DNA of 64,000 nt from an uncultured Fodinibius sp. (lineage in GTDB: Bacteria; Bacteroidota; Rhodothermia; Balneolales; Balneolaceae): contig CAJXOG010000005.1 of NCBI GenBank assembly GCA_913057775.1, forward strand, positions 62,001-126,000, written 5' to 3'. The number at the start of each line of letters is the position of its first letter. Within the stretch, counting starts at the first letter, position 1. The notes under the pieces are model-generated. The model saw nothing but the letters and a program-made list of their open reading frames with translations. It was not told where the DNA came from and ran no database searches. Made by a program: the position numbers and the translations under genes. Positions 45,902 to 54,919 of this stretch are shown piece by piece.

Positions 45902-48586
45902 CTAACTTCGCTTTTCAACCAGCTTTTTGAGTTCCGAAACCAACATCAGTGATTCGATAGGTGTCATTCGGTTCGGATCACAAGCTTCAAGTTTATCAAT
46001 AAGCTGTTCGGTATTAGGATCAAGCTGAGCCTGAAACAGCGACGGCTGTGTAATCTGATCCTGTTTCTCCATCTCTTTGGCAGCTTTCTTGACGGCAGCC
46101 TTCTTTTTCTTAGCCCCCTCTTCAAGCGTACCGTTACTGTCAGTCAGATCTAAGCTGTGACTTTCAAGATTCGACAAAATTTCTTTGGCCCGCTCAATTA
46201 CAATGGAGGGCAAGCCCGCCATATCAGCTACCTGAATACCATAGCTGTGATCAGCCCCACCACGCACCAACTTGCGCAGAAAAATTACCTTATCGTCATG
46301 CTCTTTTACTGACACATTATAATTTACAATGTGCTCGTACATATTTTCGAGCTCATTCAACTCGTGATAGTGTGTGGCAAAAAGTGTTTTGGCAGCCACC
46401 GAGGGCTGGTTATGCAGATACTCGGCCAGTGCCCAAGCGATACTCAGTCCGTCAAAGGTACTGGTACCTCGACCTACCTCATCCAACAAAATCAATGAAT
46501 TTCGGGTAGCATTATTTAAAATATTTGCAGCCTCATTCATCTCAACGAGGAACGTACTTTCCCCCGCCGCCAGGTTATCTGATGCTCCCACGCGGGTAAA
46601 TATTTTATCCACCAAACCAATATGCGCTTCCTCGGCGGGAACAAAGCATCCGATTTGAGCCAAGAGCACAATCAACCCAGTCTGACGTAAAATAATACTC
46701 TTCCCCGCCATATTGGGACCAGTGATAATCAGGATCTGCTCATCCTCATTTTCTATATGGATATCGTTGGGAATAAAGGGATCTCCCGGTGGAAGCGTTT
46801 TCTCCACTACCGGGTGACGTCCCTTTGTAATATCAATTTTTTGATCGTCGGCTATAGCCGGTTTGCAGTAATTATTGTGATAGGCGACCTCGGCAAAACT
46901 CTGCAAGCAATCCAGCTCGGCAATTGCCCGGGCCACTTGCTGGACATCCTCGGCATGCTCTGCTATTTCTAAACGCAATTCTTCAAAAAGGTCATATTCC
47001 AGACTCTTGCTCTGCTCTTCGGATGATAAAATACGTTCCTCAACCTCCTTGAGATCAGGTGTAATATACCGCTCCGAATTCACCAGCGTCTGCTTTCGAA
47101 TAAAATGCTCGGGTACTTTATCGGCATGAGTATTCGTCACCTCAATGTAATATCCATACACTTTGTTATAGCCGATTTTCAGCGAATCAATTCCCGTTTC
47201 CTGAGCCAGCTCATTTTTTATATCGGCAATATAGTCCTTGCCATTACGAGCAATATTACGAAGCTCATCCAGCTCTTCATGATAACCATCCTTAAAAATA
47301 TCCCCGTCACGTAAGCTGGTAGGCGGATCTTCGACAATGGCTTCTTCGATCTTTTCCTGAACCTCAATGAGCAACTTCATGCGCTCCAAAATATCGTTAA
47401 GCAGATACTCATCAAGGTGATTAAACTGAGATTTTATGATGGGAGTCTGCGCCAGGGAGTCTTTCAGTTTTACCAAATCACGGGGATTTGCACGCCCTAC
47501 GCAAATGCGCGAAATAAGGCGCTCAAGATCACCTACCTTTTCAAGCTCTTCGCGCACTTTTTCTCGGACATCGTGATTTACATTCAGGGATTCTACTGCG
47601 TTCAAACGAGCGCGTATGGGCTTCATCCGTTTTAACGGTCGCATAATCCATTTCCGAAGCATTCGCCCACCCATGGCTGTAGCGGTATCATCCAAAATAG
47701 AGATAAGCGTGCCCTCACTGTTACCCCCTTCCTGAATCGTCGTGGTAAGCTCAAGGTTTCGCTTTGTAGAACCGTCCAGCGACATAAAGTCGTTGCTCTC
47801 AAACTTCTGGATCTGCTTGATATGTCCCAGCGAGGCTTTCTGCGTTTCCTGGATGTAATGCATCAGCGCACCGGCCGCCACATGGGCTACCTCCAACTTT
47901 TCGACACCAAATCCTTTGAGTGAATGCGTTTCAAAATGATCCGTCAGCAAATTATATCCATAATCGCCCTCATATACCCACTCTTCAATAAACGTCATGT
48001 TATAGTCGATCAGGTATTCGGGCACATTATTCTTTAGATTCTGGGGCAACAGCAACTCAGCCGGAGCAATAGACTGCATCAGATCATCAAGCCGATCTTT
48101 GGGGACCTCACTTACCGAGAATTCTCCCGTTGATACATCGGCAAAAGCGGCTCCTGCTGTTTGGCCATCCCAATACACCGCTGCGGCATAATTATTACGC
48201 TTGTGTTCCAGTAGTTTTTCCGACATCGTAACACCGGGCGTCGTAATCTCGGTCACCTCTCGGTTCACAATCTTACGTCCTGCTTCCTTAGCCTCGGATG
48301 GATTTTCTACCTGTTCGCAAACCGCCACCCGGTATCCTTTCTTTACCAATTTGGGCAGATACGTATCAAGCGCATGATGAGGGAATCCCGCCATGGGAGT
48401 CTGGTCACCCCCATTATTTCGTTTAGTAAGCGTAATGCCTAATTCTTTACTGACGAGTTCCGCATCATCAGCAAAGCACTCGTAAAAATCACCCACTCTA
48501 AAAAGCAATATAGCCCCTTCATGTTCTTCCTTAATATGATGATACTGACGCATCAGTGGCGTTAGCGATTTGGACTTGGTACTCAT
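45902..48586 (-). CDS. mutS: DNA mismatch repair protein MutS
   Basis: 894 residues, full length. N-terminal mismatch-recognition LLFRVGDFYECFADDA with the Phe-X-Glu motif, connector, levers and clamp, then the ATPase: Walker A ITGPNMAGKSIILRQ, Walker B ILLDEVGRGTSTFDG and ATHYHELNEL. C-terminal dimerisation part with GVNEAM-like SLF tail present. It finds base-base mismatches and small loops and recruits MutL; no mutL is in the window. Single gene, convergent with the M48 protease and divergent from yihY. Confidence 0.98.
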   Translation of the reverse strand: MSTKSKSLTPLMRQYHHIKEEHEGAILLFRVGDFYECFADDAELVSKELGITLTKRNNGGDQTPMAGFPHHALDTYLPKLVKKGYRVAVCEQVENPSEAKEAGRKIVNREVTEITTPGVTMSEKLLEHKRNNYAAAVYWDGQTAGAAFADVSTGEFSVSEVPKDRLDDLMQSIAPAELLLPQNLKNNVPEYLIDYNMTFIEEWVYEGDYGYNLLTDHFETHSLKGFGVEKLEVAHVAAGALMHYIQETQKASLGHIKQIQKFESNDFMSLDGSTKRNLELTTTIQEGGNSEGTLISILDDTATAMGGRMLRKWIMRPLKRMKPIRARLNAVESLNVNHDVREKVREELEKVGDLERLISRICVGRANPRDLVKLKDSLAQTPIIKSQFNHLDEYLLNDILERMKLLIEVQEKIEEAIVEDPPTSLRDGDIFKDGYHEELDELRNIARNGKDYIADIKNELAQETGIDSLKIGYNKVYGYYIEVTNTHADKVPEHFIRKQTLVNSERYITPDLKEVEERILSSEEQSKSLEYDLFEELRLEIAEHAEDVQQVARAIAELDCLQSFAEVAYHNNYCKPAIADDQKIDITKGRHPVVEKTLPPGDPFIPNDIHIENEDEQILIITGPNMAGKSIILRQTGLIVLLAQIGCFVPAEEAHIGLVDKIFTRVGASDNLAAGESTFLVEMNEAANILNNATRNSLILLDEVGRGTSTFDGLSIAWALAEYLHNQPSVAAKTLFATHYHELNELENMYEHIVNYNVSVKEHDDKVIFLRKLVRGGADHSYGIQVADMAGLPSIVIERAKEILSNLESHSLDLTDSNGTLEEGAKKKKAAVKKAAKEMEKQDQITQPSLFQAQLDPNTEQLIDKLEACDPNRMTPIESLMLVSELKKLVEKRS

Positions 48587-48715
48587 CTACAAGCGGTATT
48601 TTTGTGCTTAGAATTTAATTTTGTAAAGTATATTAACTTTTGATCAAATTAGGGTAGCAAAACAAAAGCGAAGAGTGTAACTTTCGCAATCTTATTAATT
48701 AGTATTCACTGATCA

Positions 48716-49621
48716 GTGCAGAAGTATAAGGATTTCTGGCGGCTCATCGTAAAATTGGCAAAAAAGAAAGATGTGTTTTTTAACGCCTCTGCCATCACCT
48801 TTAATATATTTATTTGTGCTATTCCATTTATACTTCTGATGATTTCGATCATCGGTTACATTCTCTCCTACGAAAAAGCTTTTGCAGAAATTTTACGCTA
48901 TGGCCGCGAACTATTTCCAAGTTTCACCTACGAATCGCGCAGCGGTGATGTTTTCCGAGGGGCCGTAACGCTTGAAACACTCCTCGAACCGCTTATCGGA
49001 GCGCGACGTATCTTCGGTATTATTGGTACTATTATCTTGGTCTTCTTCTCCCAAGGCTTTTTTCATACCTTAAAACATGTCGTTTTTGATATCTTTGAGA
49101 TTGAAGACCGGCGTCATCCCATCCTCGAAATGGTCTATAACTTTTTCACATTTGGATTAGTGGGTGGGGCCTTCTTGTTTTTCAGTCTTATAATTTCACT
49201 GGTATCCCTTGTATCGATTGATAAATTTGCGCTCCCCTATACCGATATCGTATTTGAACTTAGCTGGGTATATGAGTTTCTAAATCTGCTGATTCCTGTT
49301 CTATTTACGCTTATACTGTTTTATATCATATTTCGATATATCAGCGAAAAACGGATGAAACCACAAGTAGCTTTTCTGGCAACAGTAGTATATACGGCTC
49401 TCTTTGAAGTTGCAAAGACGGGCGTAGGTATCTATCTGGATTACGCCTTAAGCTCCTATCGCTATTTTTATCAGGGCTATACTATTCTTGTTATTATTGG
49501 CGTTTGGGCCTTCTACTCAGCGGCCCTTTTTGTTATTACCACTATTATAGCGAAATCATATCAAGAAGTATTTATGGGGGATACGAGTAGCCAGGAAAAT
49601 CCATATACGACGATCTCCTAA
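48716..49621 (+). CDS. YihY/BrkB-family membrane protein
   Basis: 301 residues with six membrane helices. Family signatures are AITFNIFICAIPFILLMISIIGYIL near the N-terminus, a central FSQGFFHTLKHVVFDIF and a C-terminal YRYFYQGYTILVIIGVWAFYSAALFVI. The family was once annotated as RNase BN or serum-resistance protein BrkB; its function is not established. The start is GTG; the next in-frame Met would remove the first helix. It is followed after two bases by the glycosylase gene. Confidence 0.92.
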   Translation: MQKYKDFWRLIVKLAKKKDVFFNASAITFNIFICAIPFILLMISIIGYILSYEKAFAEILRYGRELFPSFTYESRSGDVFRGAVTLETLLEPLIGARRIFGIIGTIILVFFSQGFFHTLKHVVFDIFEIEDRRHPILEMVYNFFTFGLVGGAFLFFSLIISLVSLVSIDKFALPYTDIVFELSWVYEFLNLLIPVLFTLILFYIIFRYISEKRMKPQVAFLATVVYTALFEVAKTGVGIYLDYALSSYRYFYQGYTILVIIGVWAFYSAALFVITTIIAKSYQEVFMGDTSSQENPYTTIS

Positions 49622-49623
49622 GG

Positions 49624-50232
49624 ATGAGCAACCCAAAGCTTTCGCCATCATTTTACCAGCGGCAGGATGTGACATCAATAGCTCAAGAACTTATCGGCAA
49701 GGTGTTGTGCACCCAAATTGATAATGATCCCCTAACCAGCGGCATTATTACCGAAACGGAAGCCTACTGCGGTCGAGGGGATAAAGCATGTCATGCCAAT
49801 AATGACACCCGAACGGACCGAACCGAAACCATGTATCAAGCCGGTGGTATTTCCTATATCTACCTTTGCTACGGCATCCATCACCTGTTTAATGTGGTTA
49901 CAAATGTGGAAGATAAAGCTGATGCTATTCTTATTCGTGCCATAGAACCACTGGATGGTAAAAATAAGATGTTGCAGCGTCGCGGTAAGCAAGACGTTAA
50001 TCCTTCACTAACAGCGGGTCCCGGGCGCCTGACCCAAGCACTTGGTATCACAACCAGTTTTGATGGAACGGCATTAACTGATAATAGTATCTGGATAGAA
50101 GATTGGGAGATAGGTTTTTCCGCACCCTCTCTTGTAGCAACTGAACGCGTTGGAGTGGATTACGCCGGAGAAGATGCAAAGCTTCCTTGGCGTTTTTATC
50201 CCCAAGAAAGTAAATGGGTGAGCCAAAAATAG
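49624..50232 (+). CDS. 3-methyladenine DNA glycosylase (Mpg/AAG family)
   Basis: 202 residues, full length. Alkyladenine glycosylases of this family excise 3-methyladenine, hypoxanthine and etheno-adenine. Conserved blocks: GIITETEAYCGRGDKACHA near residue 40, the Tyr- and Gly-rich AGGISYIYLCYGIHHLFNVVTN that lines the base pocket, and TAGPGRLTQALGI. The catalytic Glu is in TETEAY. ATG 49624 is two bases after the upstream stop, so it is cotranscribed. Confidence 0.95.
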   Translation: MSNPKLSPSFYQRQDVTSIAQELIGKVLCTQIDNDPLTSGIITETEAYCGRGDKACHANNDTRTDRTETMYQAGGISYIYLCYGIHHLFNVVTNVEDKADAILIRAIEPLDGKNKMLQRRGKQDVNPSLTAGPGRLTQALGITTSFDGTALTDNSIWIEDWEIGFSAPSLVATERVGVDYAGEDAKLPWRFYPQESKWVSQK

Positions 50233-50264
50233 AAAAGCCTGCCTCGCTATGCGAAACAGGCTTT
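50225..50264 (-). terminator. intrinsic terminator between convergent genes
   Basis: AAAGCCTG (50234-50241) and CAGGCTTT (50257-50264) enclose an inner TCGC/GCGA pairing. On the minus strand TTTTCTATTTTT follows, so it chiefly ends the DUF4168 gene. Confidence 0.8.
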
Positions 50265-50289
50265 AAAAAGGATACTATCAAAAAGAATG

Positions 50290-50778
50290 CTAGTTCTGAT
50301 CGCTTTGCTGCTGCTGTTCTTGTGTTATTTGTCGATAGCGTTTAACGACCTCAGGATTTGATTGTAATGCTTTTACAATAGCTTGAAATCGCTGTGGCTG
50401 GAGTCCATTTTTCTCCATTGCATTCATAATTTCTTTTTGCTGAACCTTCATCAATTTCGGCTGGACTTCATCAATTGTTTTCTGCTCTTGGTCCGTAACG
50501 TCTGCAGAATCAGATTGAGGATTTCTTTGCTTCATCATAATCTCTTGAAATCGCTCGGGGTCCATCTCCTTGTCATCTAACAACGAGACAATCTCTGCGT
50601 CAATTTTTTCATTTACATCGCTGGTAACAGCGGCAAATTTTTTCAGCTCTTCATCACTGATACTGTCTGCCTGTGTTTGCTGCATCTTCTGTTGCATGGG
50701 ATTGCCTTGCGCAAAAACCGAACCGGCCATTAATAGAAAAACAAGTACAAAAGCCGCGGATTGTTTAAAAAACTTCAT
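50290..50778 (-). CDS. secreted DUF4168-domain protein
   Basis: 162 residues. Signal peptide 1-23 ending SVFAQ. The mature protein is rich in Gln, Met, Lys and Glu and helical, with two copies of a repeat near MDPERFQEIMMK and GLQPQRFQAIVKAL, matching DUF4168. No function is established for the family. It is the gene after CopB on the same strand, but 200 bases away, so probably separate. Confidence 0.85.
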   Translation of the reverse strand: MKFFKQSAAFVLVFLLMAGSVFAQGNPMQQKMQQTQADSISDEELKKFAAVTSDVNEKIDAEIVSLLDDKEMDPERFQEIMMKQRNPQSDSADVTDQEQKTIDEVQPKLMKVQQKEIMNAMEKNGLQPQRFQAIVKALQSNPEVVKRYRQITQEQQQQSDQN

Positions 50779-50851
50779 AGAATTTATTGAATGATTTAAA
50801 ATTAAATAGATCTTGCTTTGAGTTAAGTCCTCTTAAAATAGAGATTATTTG

Positions 50852-50914
50852 TTCCGAAATAAAATAACTACCCAGCTCGTACATAACTGAATATATTTTA
50901 CTTCAGTTTCGGAA
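50852..50914. other. inverted repeat in the gap after the copper operon
   Basis: TTCCGAAA (50852-50859) and TTTCGGAA (50907-50914) are perfect 8-bp arms 47 bases apart, enclosing a smaller CTGAA/TTCAG pairing. On the minus strand it lies after the CopB stop and before DUF4168. No T-run follows, so terminator action is doubtful. Confidence 0.4.
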
Positions 50915-50978
50915 TTTAGAGTAGTCAACGCATGCTTTCGAACGATATTCTATTTTAACCGTATTTTTACATTTAGAG

Positions 50979-52991
50979 TTATTCAACTGATAAAAACCTG
51001 GCATTTATAGCCACAATAACAGTACTTAACGACATCAGTACCGCTCCAACAGCCGGACTCAGAACGATGCCATAACTCACCAACACCCCCGCTGCTAATG
51101 GAATTGCAAACGCGTTGTACCCTGTAGCCCAAAACAAATTCTGTATCATTTTCCGGTAGGTCGATTTAGCCAGCTGAATCACAGCTGCTACGTCATTAGG
51201 ATCACTGTCAGTAAGAATAATATCGGCCGTTTCTACTGCTACATCCGAGCCCGCGCCGATAGCAATGCCCACGTCGGCCTGGGCCAGGGCTGGTGCATCA
51301 TTAACCCCATCGCCGGTCATCGCTACTTTTAGCCCCCGTTGCTGCACCTGTATTATTTTATCGGCCTTTTCCTCAGGCAGTACCTCGGCAAAAAACTCTT
51401 CGAGTCCCAGCTTGTTTGCTACAAACGCAGCAGTCTGTTTATTATCACCGGTAAGCATCATGCATCGGACTCCCATATCGTTCAGCTTTTGGATTGCTTC
51501 GTACGCACTTTCTCGTATCTGATCGCCGAGTGCAATGGCTCCCGTTAACTCATCATCCACAATAACAAACACCACTGTTTTTCCTTCTTCGGAAAGTTTC
51601 TCGTACTTATCGCGCGGCAACTGCATATTTTGCTCCTCTACATAGCCGGGGCTTACAACAAATACCTGCTTTCCATTTACTTTTCCTTTAATGCCTTTTC
51701 CCGTAATCGAATCAAAAATTTCGATATCATACGTTTCATTCACGGCTTCTAAAATCCCTTCTGCCAGTGGATGCTCTGAGTTTTGTTCCACAGATGCCGC
51801 CAGTTTTAAAAGCTCTTCTTCATTATAAGAATCGCTAAACGTCAGCACATCTGTCACTCCGAACTCTCCTTTGGTCAGTGTTCCCGTTTTGTCGAACACA
51901 AGCGCATCGATACTGCGGGATTGCTCAAATGCCGCGCGGTTTCGAATCAAAAACCCATTTTGGGCAGCCAGCGATGTTGAAACTGCTACAACTAAAGGCA
52001 CCGCTAATCCCAAGGCATGCGGACATGTAATTACCATTACAGTAACGGTACGCTCGAGGGCAAAAATAAAACTTTCCGATGAAAAGTATGTCCACCCGAA
52101 AAAGGTGAGTGCTCCAGCTCCCAACGCTATCAAGGTAAGCCAAAATGCTGCACGATTCGCCAGATCCTGGGTGCGTGACTTACTTTCCTGCGCCTGTCTT
52201 ACCAACTCGATGACCTGCGAGAGAAAAGAATCATCACCTGTTTTCTCCACTTTAATGGTAAGCGATCCCTGACCATTCACCGATCCTCCGATTACTTCAT
52301 CGCCCTTTTCTTTTGACACCGGCTTGGATTCCCCCGTCATCAGCGACTCATTAACAGACGAACTCCCCTCTACTACCTGGCCATCGGCCGGTACCTTTTC
52401 ACCTGGCTTTATCAACACCTGATCACCAACCTCCAATTCTTCCAAAGGGATATCTTCAGTTTCTCCTTCATCAGTAATTCGATGAGCCTCCCCCGGCATC
52501 AGCTTTGCCAACTCTTCGAGCGCGCGTGAAGCACTCATTACCGAGCGCATTTCTATCCAGTGGCCCACCAGCATGATATCAACCAGTGTAGCCAGCTCCC
52601 AGAAAAAGACTTCGCCCTCAACGCCAAATACCACCACCGAGCTATAGACATACGCCACGGTAATGGCCAGGCCAATGAGTGTCATCATACCGGGCTCTTT
52701 TTCGCCCAACTCATCATATAATCCCCTAAGGAAAGGCCATCCGCCGTAGAAAAACACAAACGACGACAGCACAAATGAGATATACAGATCGCCCTCAAAT
52801 TGTAGGCTATCCCCAAGGCCCAGAAAACCCTGGATCATATGAGAAAGTACCAAAATGGGAATGGTAACGATCAACGAAATCCAAAAACGCCGCTTAAAAT
52901 CTTCGGCCATCTGTTTATGGTGATCGTGATGGTCGTGCCTGTCCTGAGATTTTCCGGAATTGTCTTGATGATGTTCATGATCGTCTCCCAT
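50979..52991 (-). CDS. CopB-type copper/silver P1B-3 ATPase
   Basis: 670 residues. A His-rich N-terminus (HEHH, RHDHHDHHKQ) takes the place of a CxxC metal domain. The translocation motif is TCPHALGLAVPL, the CPH signature of the P1B-3 group that exports Cu+/Cu2+ or Ag+. DKTGTLT, TGES and GDGVNDAPALAQAD are intact. Last gene of the metal operon, 18 bases after CusB. It would move metal from cytoplasm to periplasm, where CusCBA expels it. The name copB is used by motif, not by orthology. Confidence 0.92.
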   Translation of the reverse strand: MGDDHEHHQDNSGKSQDRHDHHDHHKQMAEDFKRRFWISLIVTIPILVLSHMIQGFLGLGDSLQFEGDLYISFVLSSFVFFYGGWPFLRGLYDELGEKEPGMMTLIGLAITVAYVYSSVVVFGVEGEVFFWELATLVDIMLVGHWIEMRSVMSASRALEELAKLMPGEAHRITDEGETEDIPLEELEVGDQVLIKPGEKVPADGQVVEGSSSVNESLMTGESKPVSKEKGDEVIGGSVNGQGSLTIKVEKTGDDSFLSQVIELVRQAQESKSRTQDLANRAAFWLTLIALGAGALTFFGWTYFSSESFIFALERTVTVMVITCPHALGLAVPLVVAVSTSLAAQNGFLIRNRAAFEQSRSIDALVFDKTGTLTKGEFGVTDVLTFSDSYNEEELLKLAASVEQNSEHPLAEGILEAVNETYDIEIFDSITGKGIKGKVNGKQVFVVSPGYVEEQNMQLPRDKYEKLSEEGKTVVFVIVDDELTGAIALGDQIRESAYEAIQKLNDMGVRCMMLTGDNKQTAAFVANKLGLEEFFAEVLPEEKADKIIQVQQRGLKVAMTGDGVNDAPALAQADVGIAIGAGSDVAVETADIILTDSDPNDVAAVIQLAKSTYRKMIQNLFWATGYNAFAIPLAAGVLVSYGIVLSPAVGAVLMSLSTVIVAINARFLSVE

Positions 52992-53009
52992 AATCTTATC
53001 CGTATACTT

Positions 53010-54851
53010 TTATTTACTTTTTAATATTGCCTTTTCAGTATTACCACAGCCCGGCATTTCCTGTCCCATATAGGGATTCGATATTGCTTTTTCATCATCC
53101 AACCAATATGCACCCTCTTGGTTTTGAGCCATGGGACAATATTGCCAATATAAATCTTCTCCATCAAATCCCTGATTCTCCACGGCCTTCCCAAGTTGAT
53201 TCGATATTTCTGCAAATGACGCTCTGAGTTTATCAATGGTCCTTGCTTCAGAGGCATCTTCTACCGCTTTAACCATTGCAGCGTGGTGCTTTTGATGCAT
53301 GGCCGAATGCTCTGGATGTTCATTCATCTCCTTGCTTTCTGTCACTTCTTTTTTAAAAACTTCGAGATAATTCTTGGCCTCCCTAAAACGATCATTTGTT
53401 AAGGCCTCTTTCATTACAAGGTAGTTATCAATGAGTTTAGACAGATGTTCGGAGTGCTGGTGATCGCTGGTATCTGTTGTTGTTTGCTGGTGACTCTGGT
53501 TATCCATCTCGGACGATTCGCCGCTTCCATTCATCCCCTCCATCGATCCGTGATTATGTCCCGCCGGTTTTGTACCATCGGGATTCCTATTCATCATACT
53601 AGCTTTTCCTGCCAGTTGCGCAGCACTGTCAATTTTGAAATTGCCGTTGGTAACCACCTCTTCTCCGGCTTCTACTCCGGATTTTACTACATACTGATCT
53701 CCAACCCGAGGCCCGAGAACAATCTCACGAAATTCAAATACAGGCTGACCATTCACCCTCTTATGTACATACACCACCGATCGTTCGCCGGTCCAAAGTA
53801 CCGCTGATTTTGGAATGAGTGTTTGCTCTTTGCCACCCGAAATTTCTGATGAGATGACACCTTCTGTGAACATCTGTGGCTTCAATCGTCTATCAGGATT
53901 GGGAGCCTCAGCCCGCACAGTAGCTGTTCGCGACTGCGGATCCAAAGTTGGATCGATATAGGTGATCTCGGCTTCAAATGTTTCCCCTGGATAGGCTTCA
54001 ACCGTAAACGTAATCTCATCACCTTCTGCTAATCCGGCCAGTTCACTTTCATAAGCCTCAAAAGTCACCCAAACTTTTGAAAGATTCGCAATTTCATACA
54101 TTACTGTCCCCTCCATCACGTGATCCTGCTCCGAGATATTCCGTTTTAGCACATACCCCTCGGCAGGTGATACAATATCGAGCTCATTTATAACCTCTCC
54201 GCTACTCTCAATTTTTTGAATCTCTTCCTCGGGCAGCTCCCACAGTTCCAGCTTTCGTCGCGTAGACTGATACAGAGCAGGATTACTTTCCTTATGCTTT
54301 TGCGTTTCAAGCAGTTCTCGCTGGGCGGACAAAAGTTGCGGAGAATAAATAGAAGCCAAGGGTTCTCCTTTTTGAATACGAGCTCCGGTGTAGTCTACAT
54401 AAAGCTGAGTAATACGACCGGGAAAATGCGCCGTCACATTTGAAACACGCCGCTCGTCGACTGCAATTTTACCAGGCATGCGAACCTTTTTAACTGCCAG
54501 ATCTTTAACGACTTCTGTCGTCTGTACCTCCGCCAGTCGGGCTGCGGCTTCGGTCATTTTTAACTCGTAATTACTTACTCCGGCATTACTCTCGGAACCT
54601 TCCTGATTAGCCGGAATAAGCTCCATCCCACAAATGGGACAATTGCCAGGTTCTGATTGTCTTACGCTGGGATGCATACTGCAAGTATACACCACTTCGC
54701 CCTGCTCGTTGGTATGAACTTCTTCAACGTGCTCATCCATGCTTTGCTGCTGATCGGCTGATGATCCTCCAAAAAACAGCCACCCTAACAGGAGTCCGAC
54801 AACTAATATTCCTGCTGATTTTCCGACTTGTCTTATATTAAGTGATTCCAT
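53010..54851 (-). CDS. cusB: CusB-like periplasmic adaptor with metal-binding ends
   Basis: 613 residues. Signal anchor (GILVVGLLLGWLFFGG), then a heavy-metal-binding YTCSMHPSVRQ...CPICGMEL domain (about 55-80), the HlyD-type adaptor fold with KVRMPGKIAVDERRV and SPAEGYVLKRNISEQDHV, a His-rich linker (SDHQHSEHL), and a C-terminal DUF3347-like domain (LIDNYLVMKEAL, DLYWQYCPMAQNQEG) of the kind that binds copper. It links CusA to CusC and is likely to bind metal at both ends. Third structural gene of the operon. Confidence 0.92.
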   Translation of the reverse strand: MESLNIRQVGKSAGILVVGLLLGWLFFGGSSADQQQSMDEHVEEVHTNEQGEVVYTCSMHPSVRQSEPGNCPICGMELIPANQEGSESNAGVSNYELKMTEAAARLAEVQTTEVVKDLAVKKVRMPGKIAVDERRVSNVTAHFPGRITQLYVDYTGARIQKGEPLASIYSPQLLSAQRELLETQKHKESNPALYQSTRRKLELWELPEEEIQKIESSGEVINELDIVSPAEGYVLKRNISEQDHVMEGTVMYEIANLSKVWVTFEAYESELAGLAEGDEITFTVEAYPGETFEAEITYIDPTLDPQSRTATVRAEAPNPDRRLKPQMFTEGVISSEISGGKEQTLIPKSAVLWTGERSVVYVHKRVNGQPVFEFREIVLGPRVGDQYVVKSGVEAGEEVVTNGNFKIDSAAQLAGKASMMNRNPDGTKPAGHNHGSMEGMNGSGESSEMDNQSHQQTTTDTSDHQHSEHLSKLIDNYLVMKEALTNDRFREAKNYLEVFKKEVTESKEMNEHPEHSAMHQKHHAAMVKAVEDASEARTIDKLRASFAEISNQLGKAVENQGFDGEDLYWQYCPMAQNQEGAYWLDDEKAISNPYMGQEMPGCGNTEKAILKSK

Positions 54852-54919
54852 GATTTCAAATTTTAGTATTGAATAATAAGTCTTGCCTTGTGAGTAACAT
54901 TGAGAGACATTTTATCTCA

